DNA of 64,000 nt from Bordetella genomosp. 9 (GTDB lineage Bacteria; Pseudomonadota; Gammaproteobacteria; Burkholderiales; Burkholderiaceae_B), in the NCBI RefSeq assembly GCF_002119725.1, contig NZ_CP021109.1, positions 124,001 to 188,000 on the forward strand, written 5' to 3'. How positions within the stretch are numbered: the first letter of the stretch is position 1; each line of letters starts with the position of its first letter. Both the position numbers and the translations under genes were made by a program. Below are positions 17,508 to 26,253 of this stretch, piece after piece. Under the pieces are notes generated by a model, which did not search any database, had not been told where the DNA came from, and was given only the letters and a program-made list of their open reading frames with translations.

Positions 17508-18668
17508 ATGAAGAAGTGGAGAGGGATACTGGGGGCCTGTGCACTGCTGTCAAGCGGCATGGCCAGCGCTCAGGTGAAGGACATGCCCGGAGGCCCCAAG
17601 GTCGACCAGCTCAACCTGCACGAGGGCGTCACGCGCATCGCCCAGGACGTGATGTGGTTGCACTGGATGATGCTGAGCATCTGCCTGGTGATTTTCATCG
17701 GCGTCTTCGGCGTCATGTTCTATTCGATCTGGGCCCACCGGAAATCGCGCGGGCATCAGCCCGCCACCTTCCACGAGCACGTTGGCGTGGAAGTCGCCTG
17801 GACCGTCATCCCCTTCATCATCGTGATCGCCATGGCCCTGCCCGCCACCAAGGCGGTGGTCGCCATGAAGGACACCTCAAGCCCCGATCTGACCGTCAAG
17901 GTCACGGGTTATCAGTGGAAGTGGGGCTACGAGTACGTCGATGGCCCCGCCACCGGCGTGAAGTTTCTTTCCACGCTTTCCACGCCGCGGGCCCAGATCG
18001 AGGGCCGTGAGCCCAAGGGGGATTTCTACCTGATGGAGGTGGACAATCCGCTCGTCGTCCCGGTGGATCAAAAGGTGCGCATCGTGCTGACCGCCGGTGA
18101 CGTCATTCACTCGTGGATGGTGCCTGACTTCGGCGTGAAGCAGGACGCGATTCCGGGTTTCCTGCGCGACACCTGGTTCCGCGCGGAGAAGGTCGGCACC
18201 TATCGCGGCCAGTGTGCGGAACTTTGCGGGAAGGACCACGCCTTCATGCCCATCGTCGTGGACGTCAAGTCCAAGGAAGACTTCGCGAAGTGGGCCGACG
18301 ATCAGAAGAAGAAAATGGCCGCGGCGGGCGACGATCCCAACAAGCAGTGGACCGAAGCCGATCTGGTCGCGCGTGGCGAAAAAGTCTACGGGGCCAACTG
18401 CGTGGTCTGCCACCAGGCCAACGGCAAGGGCGTGCCGGGTTCCTTCCCGGCGCTGGACGGCGACAAGGTCGTTCTCGGCCCTCAGGACGAACAGATCAAG
18501 ACCGTCCTGCATGGGCGTCCCGGCACGCCGATGCCGGCGTTCATGAACCAGCTCAACGACGTCGAGATCGCCGCGGTCATCACCTATACCCGTCATGCCT
18601 GGGGCAATGCGGGCAAGGGTCAGGATCCGACCGTCCAGCCGTCCGCCGTCAAGTCGTCGCCGCACTAG
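17508..18668 (+). CDS. coxB: cytochrome c oxidase subunit II with fused cytochrome c domain (caa3 type)
   Basis: CuA-bearing subunit that receives electrons from cytochrome c. Residues 1-22 are a signal peptide ending ASAQ, then two membrane helices (about 50-75 and 90-112). The CuA domain has [14 protein letters not shown] and [12 protein letters not shown], supplying the two His, two Cys, Glu and Met ligands. A C-terminal cytochrome c domain with a CVVCH haem site (about residue 299) makes it a caa3-like fusion. 386 residues. Ribosome-binding site GAGGG before the ATG. First gene of the cox cluster. Confidence 0.96.
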   Translation: MKKWRGILGACALLSSGMASAQVKDMPGGPKVDQLNLHEGVTRIAQDVMWLHWMMLSICLVIFIGVFGVMFYSIWAHRKSRGHQPATFHEHVGVEVAWTVIPFIIVIAMALPATKAVVAMKDTSSPDLTVKVTGYQWKWGYEYVDGPATGVKFLSTLSTPRAQIEGREPKGDFYLMEVDNPLVVPVDQKVRIVLTAGDVIHSWMVPDFGVKQDAIPGFLRDTWFRAEKVGTYRGQCAELCGKDHAFMPIVVDVKSKEDFAKWADDQKKKMAAAGDDPNKQWTEADLVARGEKVYGANCVVCHQANGKGVPGSFPALDGDKVVLGPQDEQIKTVLHGRPGTPMPAFMNQLNDVEIAAVITYTRHAWGNAGKGQDPTVQPSAVKSSPH

Positions 18669-18774
18669 CGCATCGTCCGGACATGCGTCCGGACCCGATC
18701 GCGTCCGCCATATACCGAATACCTCAGCCTGGCCGTGGAACGGTCCAGGCAATCCGCAGGAAGGAGTCGAGACT

Positions 18775-20388
18775 ATGAGCAGCGTCACTGTAGACCACGT
18801 CTCGCCGGGCCACGGGCACGGCCACGGTCACGATGACCATCACCACGCCATACCCACCGGCTGGCGGCGCTGGCTGTTCGCCACCAACCACAAAGACATC
18901 GGGACGATGTATCTCATCTTCTCGTTCGTCATGCTGCTGGAAGGCGGGACGCTCGCGCTGTTGCTTCGCACCGAACTGTTCGAGCCGGGTCTGCAGTTCT
19001 TTCGTCCCGAACTGTTCAACCAGTTCACCACGATGCACGGCCTGGTGATGGTGTTCGGCGCCATCATGCCTGCCTTCGTAGGTTTCGCGAACTGGATGAT
19101 CCCGCTGCAGATCGGCGCGTCGGACATGGCTTTCGCGCGCATGAACAACTTCAGCTTCTGGCTGCTGCCGGCTGCCGGGATCCTGCTGACGGCGTCGTTC
19201 TTCGTGCCGGGTGGCGCGACCGCGGCGGGCTGGACGCTGTATGCGCCGCTGTCGCTGCAGATGGGTCCGGGCATGGACATGGCCATCTTCGCGATGCACA
19301 TCATGGGCGCCTCGTCCATCATGGGCGCGATCAACGTGATCGTGACCATCCTGAATATGCGCGCGCCCGGCATGACGCTGATGAAGATGCCGCTGTTCTG
19401 CTGGACGTGGCTGATCACGGCCTTCCTTCTGATCGCCGTCATGCCGGTGCTGGCCGCCGCCATTACGATGGTGCTGACCGACCGCCACTTCGGCACCGGG
19501 TTCTTCAACGCGGCCGCGGGCGGCGACCCGGTGCTGTACCAGCACGTGTTCTGGTTCTTTGGCCACCCCGAGGTCTACATCATGATCCTGCCGGCCTTCG
19601 GCATCGTGTCCGCGGTGGTTCCAGCGTTCTCCCGCAAGCAACTGTTCGGCTACGCGTCCATGGTGTACGCCACGGCCGCCATCGCGGTGCTGTCCTTCAT
19701 CGTATGGGCGCATCACATGTTCACCACCGGCATGCCGGTCACCGGCCAGCTGTATTTCATGTACGCCACCATGCTGATCTCCATTCCCACCGGGGTGAAG
19801 GTGTTCAACTGGGTGGCGACGATGTGGCGCGGCGCAATGACGTTCGAAACGCCCATGCTGTTCGCCATCGGCTTCATCTTCGTATTCACGATGGGCGGTT
19901 TCACCGGTCTTATCCTGTCGATGGCGCCCATCGACATCCAGGTGCACGACACGTACTACGTGGTGGCGCACTTCCATTACGTGCTGGTGGCCGGCTCCCT
20001 GTTCGGTTTGTTCGCGGGCGCCTACTACTGGGTGCCGAAGTGGACGGGCCGCATGTACAGCGAAAAGCTCGGCAAGCTGCACTTCTGGTTCTCGTTGATT
20101 TCGTTCAACGTGACCTTCTTCCCCATGCACTTCCTGGGGCTGGCGGGCATGCCGCGGCGCTACGCGGACTATGCCGCGCAGTTCACGACCTTCCACCAGG
20201 TTGCCACCATCGGCGCGTTCTGGTTCGGTCTGTCGCAGCTTATCTTCCTGTGGGCCATGCTGCGCTGCTTCGCCGGCAAGGGTGAGGTGGCGTCCGCCAA
20301 GCCGTGGGACGGCGCCGAAGGGCTGGAGTGGTCGGTGCCCTCGCCCGCGCCTTTCCACACCTTCGAAACCCCGCCGGAAGTGAAGTAA
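18775..20388 (+). CDS. coxA: cytochrome c oxidase subunit I
   Basis: Catalytic subunit of 537 residues with 12 membrane helices, binding haem a and the haem a3-CuB centre. [11 protein letters not shown] holds a haem a His, [15 protein letters not shown] has the CuB His and the cross-linked Tyr plus the K-channel Glu, WAHHMFTTG has two CuB His, and VAHFHYVLV has the axial haem ligands. The ATG at 18775 follows AGGAAGGAG. An N-terminal tail [13 protein letters not shown] precedes the first helix (see findings). 106 bases separate it from coxB. Confidence 0.97.
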   Translation: MSSVTVDHVSPGHGHGHGHDDHHHAIPTGWRRWLFATNHKDIGTMYLIFSFVMLLEGGTLALLLRTELFEPGLQFFRPELFNQFTTMHGLVMVFGAIMPAFVGFANWMIPLQIGASDMAFARMNNFSFWLLPAAGILLTASFFVPGGATAAGWTLYAPLSLQMGPGMDMAIFAMHIMGASSIMGAINVIVTILNMRAPGMTLMKMPLFCWTWLITAFLLIAVMPVLAAAITMVLTDRHFGTGFFNAAAGGDPVLYQHVFWFFGHPEVYIMILPAFGIVSAVVPAFSRKQLFGYASMVYATAAIAVLSFIVWAHHMFTTGMPVTGQLYFMYATMLISIPTGVKVFNWVATMWRGAMTFETPMLFAIGFIFVFTMGGFTGLILSMAPIDIQVHDTYYVVAHFHYVLVAGSLFGLFAGAYYWVPKWTGRMYSEKLGKLHFWFSLISFNVTFFPMHFLGLAGMPRRYADYAAQFTTFHQVATIGAFWFGLSQLIFLWAMLRCFAGKGEVASAKPWDGAEGLEWSVPSPAPFHTFETPPEVK

Positions 20389-20420
20389 GGCGTGCGCCGG
20401 GCACGCAGCAGGGAGCGCAG

Positions 20421-20546
20421 ATGACGCCGGAACAACGCCGCCGCAACCGTATCGCCGGTGTCGTGCTGCTCGTCATTGTCGTGGCGGTCTTTGCTTGGAC
20501 GATATTCAAGGGAGCCAGCCTGTTCACCGGTTTCCGCCCAGGCTGA
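20421..20546 (+). CDS. cytochrome oxidase small assembly protein
   Basis: Tiny protein of 41 residues: a basic N-terminus (MTPEQRRRNRIAG) and one membrane helix followed by FKGASLF. This layout matches the short assembly-associated protein found between coxA and ctaG in Burkholderiales. The ATG at 20421 follows CAGGGAG. The longer open frame overlapping the end of coxA is not used. Its exact role is unknown. Confidence 0.75.
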   Translation: MTPEQRRRNRIAGVVLLVIVVAVFAWTIFKGASLFTGFRPG

Positions 20547-20557
20547 GAAAGAACACG

Positions 20558-20782
20558 ATGAGCGACGATCGCGGCCAGGGCCCGCAATCCAGGCCCACGT
20601 TTCTGCACACCATGAGGGCGGTGGCGTGGGGCATGCTGGGAATCCGCAAGGGCGCCGCCTATCGCGAGGACGCCACGCGGTTGAACCCCGTGCACCTGGT
20701 GATCGCCGGCGTGCTGGCGGGCGCGATTTTCGTCGCGGTCCTGGTGCTCATCGTGCGCTGGGTCGTGGCGAACGTGAGCTGA
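20558..20782 (+). CDS. DUF2970 family small membrane protein
   Basis: Protein of 74 residues: a soluble N-terminus with the tract VAWGMLGIRKGAAYREDA, conserved in DUF2970 proteins, then one membrane helix at about residues 48-70. It starts 11 bases after the small assembly gene and lies 31 bases before coxC. In relatives it follows ctaG within the cox cluster; here ctaG is absent. Function unknown, presumably oxidase assembly. Confidence 0.85.
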   Translation: MSDDRGQGPQSRPTFLHTMRAVAWGMLGIRKGAAYREDATRLNPVHLVIAGVLAGAIFVAVLVLIVRWVVANVS

Positions 20783-20813
20783 AATCTATTCGACGTACAA
20801 GTGGGAGAAGACC

Positions 20814-21689
20814 ATGAGTGCAGGACACTCGGTGCAAGCGAAACAGGCGCCGTACTACTACGTGCCGGCCGACTCCGGCCATCCCGTCCGCATGGCGGTC
20901 GCCTTGCTGGTCACGGCGGTGGGCGCGTCGGCCTGGGTCAACAGCGTGCCGGCCGGCAAATGGCTCGTGCTGGTTGGCCTGTTGGCCGTGATCGCCGTGC
21001 TGTTCCGCTGGTTCGGCGACGCCATCGGCGAATCCGAAGGGGGGCTGAACAGCAGGCGCGTTGACGTTTCCTACCGATGGGGGATGAGCTGGTTCATCTT
21101 CTCGGAGGTCATGTTCTTCGGTGGGTTTTTCTTCGCCCTCGGCTATGTGCGGCTGATCACGACCCCCTGGCTCGGCGATCTGGACCACAAGCTGCTGTTG
21201 TGGCCGGACTTCACCGCCTCCTGGCCCAACTTCGGTCCCGCCGGCGTGGTGGAACACTTCCAGACGGTCGGCCCTTTCCCGCTCCCCACGATCAACACGG
21301 CGCTGCTGCTGACTTCCGGCGTCACCTTGACGATCTCGCACCACGCCCTGCGTGCGGCGCATCGCGGCAAGGCGATCTTCTGGCTGGCGGTGACCGTACT
21401 GCTGGGCGCGGCCTTCGTTGGCTGCCAGGCTTTCGAGTACCACCACGCGTACACCGAGCTGAACCTGAAGTTCAGCTCCGGCGCCTACGGCTCGCTGTTC
21501 TTCATGCTGACCGGCTTCCACGGCTTTCACGTCATCATGGGCGCCACCATGTTGACGGTCATCCTGTTCCGCCTGATCCGCGGCCACTTCACGCCGGACC
21601 ACCATTTCGGCTTCGAGGGCGCCGCCTGGTATTGGCACTTCGTTGACGTCGTCTGGCTGGGCCTGTACCTGTTCGTGTACTGGTTCTGA
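20814..21689 (+). CDS. coxC: cytochrome c oxidase subunit III
   Basis: Integral membrane subunit of 291 residues with seven helices. Subunit III features include WGMSWFIFSEVMFFGGFFFALG, quoted here in part, with the conserved Glu, CQAFEYHHAYTELN and FHGFHVIMG, and a C-terminal WYWHFVDVVWLGLYL typical of the family. It lacks catalytic cofactors; it stabilises subunit I and its proton uptake. GGGAGAAG ribosome-binding site before the ATG. It is followed by a palindromic repeat pair. Confidence 0.96.
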   Translation: MSAGHSVQAKQAPYYYVPADSGHPVRMAVALLVTAVGASAWVNSVPAGKWLVLVGLLAVIAVLFRWFGDAIGESEGGLNSRRVDVSYRWGMSWFIFSEVMFFGGFFFALGYVRLITTPWLGDLDHKLLLWPDFTASWPNFGPAGVVEHFQTVGPFPLPTINTALLLTSGVTLTISHHALRAAHRGKAIFWLAVTVLLGAAFVGCQAFEYHHAYTELNLKFSSGAYGSLFFMLTGFHGFHVIMGATMLTVILFRLIRGHFTPDHHFGFEGAAWYWHFVDVVWLGLYLFVYWF

Positions 21690-21706
21690 GCCCGGTCTTA
21701 TCCAGG

Positions 21707-21784
21707 ACGCCGCGGATCCGGCTCCGCCGGTCCGCTGGCGTCGCCCCCTTGAGGGGGAAGCGCGTTAGCGCTTCGGGGGTGGGC
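21707..21784. repeat. dispersed intergenic palindromic repeat, copy 1
   Basis: About 78 bases of GC-rich sequence with nested palindromes: CCGCGG, GGATCCGGCTCCGCCGGTCC, CCCCCTTGAGGGGG and AAGCGC-N4-GCGCTT, ending CGGGGGTGGGC. It is nearly identical over its length to the copy at 50650-50730. It lies just after coxC and may act as a transcription boundary between coxC and the opposing DUF2909 gene. Confidence 0.85.
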
Positions 21785-21848
21785 TCCCCCTCCGGTCCGC
21801 AGGCGTGCCCCCTTGAGGGGGAGCGCGCAGCGCTTCGGGGGTGGGCCC
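21785..21848. repeat. dispersed intergenic palindromic repeat, copy 2 (tandem, shorter)
   Basis: Directly abuts copy 1 and repeats its second half: TCCGGTCCGCAGGCGTGCC, CCCCCTTGAGGGGG, then GCGC-N2-GCGCTT and CGGGGGTGGGC. The left GGATCC part is missing, so it is a partial tandem copy. Confidence 0.82.
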
Positions 21849-21852
21849 TCCT

Positions 21853-22053
21853 TCACTTTATTCCGGTAGACTCGATCCAGCCGAGGTGATGCGCCAGCAG
21901 CACAAACAGAAACAACGCGACGGAAAGGCCGATACGTACCGTCAGGGCATTGACGGTTCTGTTCGTGGTGCCTTTATCCTTCATCAGGTAGATCAGGGCG
22001 GATCCAAGGCTGGCGAGGATCCCAATAAAGGCCAGGACGACTAGAACGCGCAT
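21853..22053 (-). CDS. twin transmembrane protein, DUF2909 family
   Basis: Protein of 66 residues that is almost all membrane: helices at about 2-24 and 38-58 with a short basic loop (KDKGTTNR). Matches the DUF2909 'twin transmembrane' proteins encoded, as here, on the opposite strand between coxC and the SURF1 gene in Burkholderiales. The much longer open frame upstream is a shadow of SURF1; the ATG at 22053 gives the family length. Role unknown, presumably in oxidase assembly. Confidence 0.83.
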   Translation of the reverse strand: MRVLVVLAFIGILASLGSALIYLMKDKGTTNRTVNALTVRIGLSVALFLFVLLAHHLGWIESTGIK

Positions 22054-22089
22054 GGCGGCCTCCGGGTGCAAAACGGAATTATTGCAGAC

Positions 22090-22866
22090 ATGACTCGAGG
22101 GCATCGCACGCTCGCCGCATTGGTGCTGCTCGGACTGATGTTCGCATTGTTCGTGTCTCTGGGCCGCTGGCAATTGCGACGCGCCGACGAGCGGCGCGCG
22201 CTTCTGGCCGCCATCGAAAACGGCCGCCGCGAACCGCCGCTGGCGCTGAGCGCCGCCACGCCGCCGGACGACCTCCGACCCTGGCGGCCGGTATCGGTGC
22301 ACGGCCGTTGGCGCGAAGACATGACCGTCCTGCTGGACAACCGCAACCAGAACGGCCGGCCGGGCTATTGGGTGGCCACGCCGCTGATCCTGGAAGGCGG
22401 CGAAGGCGTGGCGGTGCTGGTGCTGCGCGGCTGGATGCCGCGCGCAATGCAAGGCGTGCCGGCCGCCGCCATACCGCGCGCGCCGGATGGCGAACCGATT
22501 GCCGGCGAACTGGTCCAACGCGTGCCGCGGCTCTTCGAACTGTGGAACCCGGGCGGCGCCCCGGCGGACGGCTTGCCCGCCGCGTGGCCCCTTCCGGGCG
22601 GGCCGCCCACCGTGCAGAACCTCGATCTGGACGCCTATGCCAAGGCCACCGCGCTGCGGCTGCTCCCCGCGGTGGTCGAGCAGCACGCGCCCACTGGAGA
22701 CGGCCTGGTGCGCGAGTGGCCGCAGCCGTCCGTGGATTACCACCAGAATGCGGGCTACGCCATGCAATGGTTCGGCTTTGCCTGCATCGCGGGCATTGCA
22801 TTCATCGTGGTGGCGGTACGGGCCGCGCGCACGCGCCGTGCGCTGCGCCGTGGACGGGGCCCATAG
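22090..22866 (+). CDS. SURF1 family cytochrome oxidase biogenesis protein
   Basis: Inner-membrane assembly factor of 258 residues that helps load haem a into subunit I. It has helices at both ends (about residues 8-26 and 225-245) and a periplasmic domain between, the classic SURF1 arrangement, with LGRWQLRRADER, YWVATPLIL and VLVLRGWMPR. The ATG at 22090 was preferred to a GTG 24 bases upstream. It diverges from DUF2909 with a 36-base gap. Confidence 0.88.
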   Translation: MTRGHRTLAALVLLGLMFALFVSLGRWQLRRADERRALLAAIENGRREPPLALSAATPPDDLRPWRPVSVHGRWREDMTVLLDNRNQNGRPGYWVATPLILEGGEGVAVLVLRGWMPRAMQGVPAAAIPRAPDGEPIAGELVQRVPRLFELWNPGGAPADGLPAAWPLPGGPPTVQNLDLDAYAKATALRLLPAVVEQHAPTGDGLVREWPQPSVDYHQNAGYAMQWFGFACIAGIAFIVVAVRAARTRRALRRGRGP

Positions 22867-22946
22867 CGCGGCCATGCTGCGGGGCCGATATCCGGCTCCG
22901 TGTACATTCTCACCGTCCAACCTTCATCGAACAGCAGGAACGACAC

Positions 22947-23600
22947 GTGGTTCGCCCCGCCATGCCTTTTGCCGCCGCGGCGCCTCCCGGCCGCCGCCCA
23001 CGCTCCGCCGCGATCCTCATCGCGATCTTCGCGATCACGCTCGCGCCCATCCTTGCCGCGGTCGTGCTTTACCTGAATCCTCAATGGTGGCCCGACGACA
23101 GCAGCAACTACGGAAAACTCATCGAGCCGCAGCGCGACCTGCCGTCCGCCGCGGCGCTTCCGTTGGCAACGCTGGATGGGCAGCCTTTCGACCTGACCAC
23201 CCTGAGAGGAAAGTGGCTGCTGATGACGGCCGATGGCGGCGCCTGCCCGGAATCCTGCGCGCGCAAGCTCTTCATCATCCGCAATACGCATGCAAGCCAG
23301 GGCAAGAACGTGGATCGTCTGGTGCGGGTCTGGTTCATTACGGACGAAGCTCCGGTGCCGCAAAAAGTGCTCGAAGCCTATCGCGGGACGATCATGGTGC
23401 GCGCGCGCCCTGAGCAGCTTGCTCCCTTCCTGCTGGGCGACGCCGCCGGCGCGGCGGGCGGGCCTTCCGCGGCCCTGGCTGGGCCGATGTGGATGGCGGA
23501 CCCGCTGGGTCATCTGATGCTGCAGTTTCCCGTGGACGCCGACCCGCTGAAGGTCCGCAAGGACGTGAGCAAGCTGATCTATAACTCCCGAATTGGTTGA
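22947..23600 (+). CDS. SCO/thioredoxin-like membrane-anchored protein of the cox cluster
   Basis: About 217 residues. One N-terminal membrane helix (about 22-45) is followed by a periplasmic thioredoxin-like domain with ADGGACPESCARKL, whose CPESC matches the CxxxC copper/redox site of SCO proteins, and DPLGHLMLQFP near the end. The usual later histidine of SCO1 is not obvious, so copper binding is uncertain. GTG at 22947 has AGGAA upstream; ATG at 22962 is an alternative. Positioned between SURF1 and ctaA as in related cox clusters; probably an oxidase assembly factor. Confidence 0.75.
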   Translation: MVRPAMPFAAAAPPGRRPRSAAILIAIFAITLAPILAAVVLYLNPQWWPDDSSNYGKLIEPQRDLPSAAALPLATLDGQPFDLTTLRGKWLLMTADGGACPESCARKLFIIRNTHASQGKNVDRLVRVWFITDEAPVPQKVLEAYRGTIMVRARPEQLAPFLLGDAAGAAGGPSAALAGPMWMADPLGHLMLQFPVDADPLKVRKDVSKLIYNSRIG

Positions 23601-23604
23601 GCGC

Positions 23605-24633
23605 ATGGACCCCGTCATCCAACGCTATCGCAAGCTGGTTTTCTTCATATGGTTTTTGACGCTGGACCTGATCATGTTCGGCGCTTTCGTCCGCCTGACG
23701 GATTCCGGGTTGGGGTGCCCCGATTGGCCCGGGTGCTACGGCAGCGCGTCGCCGCTGGGCTCGCTATCGGACATCCATGCCGCCAATCAGGCCATGCCGT
23801 TCGGGCCGGTGTCGCTGTCCAAAGCCTGGATCGAGATGATCCATCGCTACGCCGGGTCGATCCTGGGGCTGCTCATCATTGTCATGGTCTACATGGCGTG
23901 GCGCCATCGCGACCGGTTGGGCCGGTCGCCCGCCTTGGCGACGGCCGCCCTGGTCGTGGTTTGCGTGCAAGGCGCCTTCGGCGCGTGGACGGTCACGCAC
24001 CAGCTGATGCCTGTCGTGGTGACGGCGCACCTGCTGTTCGGCATGGTGACCCTGGCCGTCATGACGTGGCTGGCGGCCCGTGAAAGGCCGTATCGTCCCC
24101 TGAGCGCGCAGGCGGCGCGGTGGCGCGGCTGGACCATGGGCGGGCTGGCGCTCTTGACGGTACAGATCGCCCTGGGCGGATGGGTCAGCACGAATTACGC
24201 GGCGCTGGCCTGCATGGATTTTCCGACGTGCCACGGACAGTGGCTGCCGCCCATGGATTTTGCCGGGGGTTTCTCGATCATCCGGGCCCTGGGCGAATTG
24301 CCATCCGGCGAGATGATCTCGCAGTACGCCCTCACGGCGATTCATTGGGTGCATCGGAATTTCGCATTCGTGGTCTTCATCTACATGGGGATCCTGGCAG
24401 CTCGGCTGCGTAGCGAACGGGGGTTGCGGGCGCCGGCGAATCTGGTGCTGGGCCTGCTGCTGGCCCAGTTGTTGACGGGGCTGACGACGATCTTCTTCGA
24501 ATGGCCGCTGCTGATCGCCGTTTTGCACAATGGCGGCGCGGCGGGACTGGTGCTGGCGACGGTTACATTGCTGGTGCGGCTGTTCACGGCGGGACAGCCC
24601 GCCCTGCGGGCCCTGGCGCCGCAGCCGGTTTAA
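23605..24633 (+). CDS. ctaA: haem A synthase (COX15/CtaA family)
   Basis: Polytopic membrane enzyme of 342 residues with eight helices that oxidises haem O to haem A. Haem-ligand histidines sit in [21 protein letters not shown] and AIHWVHRNF, and the cysteine-bearing loop [12 protein letters not shown] is present near residue 35, as is CMDFPTCHG in the second half. It starts 4 bases after the previous stop. It works directly after the ctaB product, whose gene follows 1 base later. Confidence 0.94.
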   Translation: MDPVIQRYRKLVFFIWFLTLDLIMFGAFVRLTDSGLGCPDWPGCYGSASPLGSLSDIHAANQAMPFGPVSLSKAWIEMIHRYAGSILGLLIIVMVYMAWRHRDRLGRSPALATAALVVVCVQGAFGAWTVTHQLMPVVVTAHLLFGMVTLAVMTWLAARERPYRPLSAQAARWRGWTMGGLALLTVQIALGGWVSTNYAALACMDFPTCHGQWLPPMDFAGGFSIIRALGELPSGEMISQYALTAIHWVHRNFAFVVFIYMGILAARLRSERGLRAPANLVLGLLLAQLLTGLTTIFFEWPLLIAVLHNGGAAGLVLATVTLLVRLFTAGQPALRALAPQPV

Positions 24634-24634
24634 A

Positions 24635-25537
24635 ATGACGGTCATGACCAGTTTCGTTGCTTCGGATTCCGGATTGCTGCGCCAGTACGTGGTGCTCACC
24701 AAACCGCGTGTGACACAACTCGCGGTTTTTTGCGCTGTGATCGGGATGTTCCTGGCGGCGCCCGGGATGCCGGACCTGAAGCGGGTTGCCTTCGCCACCC
24801 TGGGGATCTGGCTGCTTGCCGCCGCCGCGTTCGCCATCAATTGTCTGATCGAGCAGGAAGTCGACGCCCGCATGCTGCGCACCGCCCGGCGTCCCACTGC
24901 CCGCGGCAGCATCATGCCGCAGCAGGTGATCGCGCTGTCGGGCCTGCTCGGCGGCGCCGGCATGCTGGTGCTGTACAACCTGGTCAACCCGCTGACGATG
25001 TGGCTGACCTTTGCGACCTTCGTCGGCTACGCCGTCATCTATACGATCATCCTGAAGCCTCGCACCCCGCAGAATATCGTGATCGGCGGGCTGTCGGGCG
25101 CGATGCCGCCCGCGTTGGGTTGGGCCGCCATTGCGGACGCCGCGCCGGCGCAGGCCTGGGTGCTGGTGCTCATCATCTTTATCTGGACGCCGCCCCATTT
25201 CTGGGCGCTGGCGCTCTACCGCACCAACGACTACGTGAAGGCCGGGCTGCCGATGCTGCCGGTGACACACGGCCAGAAGTTCACGCGACTGCATATCCTG
25301 CTTTACAGCATCGCGCTGCTTGCGACGACGTTGCTGCCCTATGCGATCCAGATGAGCGGGCTGCTTTATCTGGCATGTGCGCTGGTGCTCGGCGGCGTGT
25401 TCGTCAAGTACGCCTGGCAGCTGTACCGGTCCTATTCGGATGCGCTGGCCCGGAAGCTGTTCCGCTATTCCATCGTTTACCTGGCGCTGCTGTTCGGGGC
25501 GCTTCTGATCGATCACTGGGCCCAGCTGCTGGGCTGA
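24635..25537 (+). CDS. ctaB: protohaem IX farnesyltransferase (haem O synthase)
   Basis: UbiA-type prenyltransferase of 300 residues with about nine helices; it attaches the farnesyl chain to haem [20 protein letters not shown] is the polyprenyl-diphosphate/Mg-binding segment, and [19 protein letters not shown] and [13 protein letters not shown] are family landmarks. The start at 24635 is 1 base after the ctaA stop; ATG at 24644 is equally possible. Coupled to ctaA in haem A synthesis for the adjoining oxidase. Confidence 0.95.
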   Translation: MTVMTSFVASDSGLLRQYVVLTKPRVTQLAVFCAVIGMFLAAPGMPDLKRVAFATLGIWLLAAAAFAINCLIEQEVDARMLRTARRPTARGSIMPQQVIALSGLLGGAGMLVLYNLVNPLTMWLTFATFVGYAVIYTIILKPRTPQNIVIGGLSGAMPPALGWAAIADAAPAQAWVLVLIIFIWTPPHFWALALYRTNDYVKAGLPMLPVTHGQKFTRLHILLYSIALLATTLLPYAIQMSGLLYLACALVLGGVFVKYAWQLYRSYSDALARKLFRYSIVYLALLFGALLIDHWAQLLG

Positions 25538-25557
25538 CCCCGTCGCGAGAGCTTTCC

Positions 25558-26163
25558 ATGCCTGTTTCGCCCGATTCGCGCCGCGCGGTTCTGCGCGCCC
25601 TGGCCGCCGCCCCGATCGCGGGATTCCTGACCGCATGCGGGCAGGGGTCGCCGGCTTTCAAGGGCAGCGATATCAGCGGTACGCACCTGGGGAAGGCTTT
25701 GTCGATGGTGGACCAGGACGGGCGGCCCCGCACGCTGGCGGATTATGCCGGCAAGGTGCTGGTGGTGTTCTTCGGCTACACGCAGTGCCCGGATGTATGC
25801 CCGACGTCGCTCGCGGAGATGGCGCAGGTGATGCAGGCGCTCGGCGAGGACGCGGCGCGGGTGCAGGTGATCATGGTAACCGTGGATCCGGAGCGCGATA
25901 CGCCGGAGGTCCTGAAGCAATATGTGCAGACATTCAACCCGACGTTCGTCGGGTTGACGGGGACGCCCGAGCAGGTGCGGCAGGCGGCGCAGTCGTTCAA
26001 GGTGTATTACGCGAAGGTGCCGGCGAAGAACGGCGTCGACTACAGCATGGATCACAGCGCGGCGTTTTATCTGCTGGATGCGAAGGGTGAGGCCCGCGTG
26101 CTGGCGGGTAATGGCACCGACGTGGATTCGCTCGTGCACGATATCAAGGCCTTGCTGGCCTGA
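25558..26163 (+). CDS. SCO1/SenC family copper chaperone, lipoprotein
   Basis: Membrane-anchored periplasmic copper metallochaperone of 201 residues that delivers copper to the CuA site. A lipobox LTAC (Cys27) predicts lipid anchoring. The thioredoxin fold has GYTQCPDVCPTS with copper ligands Cys77 and Cys81, and the third ligand is the His of MDHSAAFYLL. Last gene of the cox cluster; a stem-loop follows. Confidence 0.94.
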   Translation: MPVSPDSRRAVLRALAAAPIAGFLTACGQGSPAFKGSDISGTHLGKALSMVDQDGRPRTLADYAGKVLVVFFGYTQCPDVCPTSLAEMAQVMQALGEDAARVQVIMVTVDPERDTPEVLKQYVQTFNPTFVGLTGTPEQVRQAAQSFKVYYAKVPAKNGVDYSMDHSAAFYLLDAKGEARVLAGNGTDVDSLVHDIKALLA

Positions 26164-26193
26164 GGGCACTCGAAAAAGCGGGCTTCGGACATC

Positions 26194-26218
26194 GCGCCGG
26201 AGCGAGGCGCTCCGGCGC
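26194..26218 (+). terminator. strong stem-loop ending the cox cluster
   Basis: Perfect 11-base-pair stem GCGCCGGAGCG / CGCTCCGGCGC with a three-base AGG loop, 31 bases after the sco stop. No T tract follows, so it may act with Rho or as an RNA-stabilising end. It lies between the convergent sco gene and the split effector-like gene. Confidence 0.55.
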
Positions 26219-26253
26219 TTGCGAGACGTCAAGTGCCCGCCGGCTCCAGGCCG

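Noticed and set aside
18724..20358. 544-codon open frame opposite coxA
   Set aside because: Antisense to coxA; the abundance of His and Arg comes from reversed membrane-helix codons.
26167..26238. Long-range pairing GGGCACT / AGTGCCC around the cox-end hairpin
   Set aside because: Arms are short and far apart; the 11-base-pair inner stem explains the structure better.
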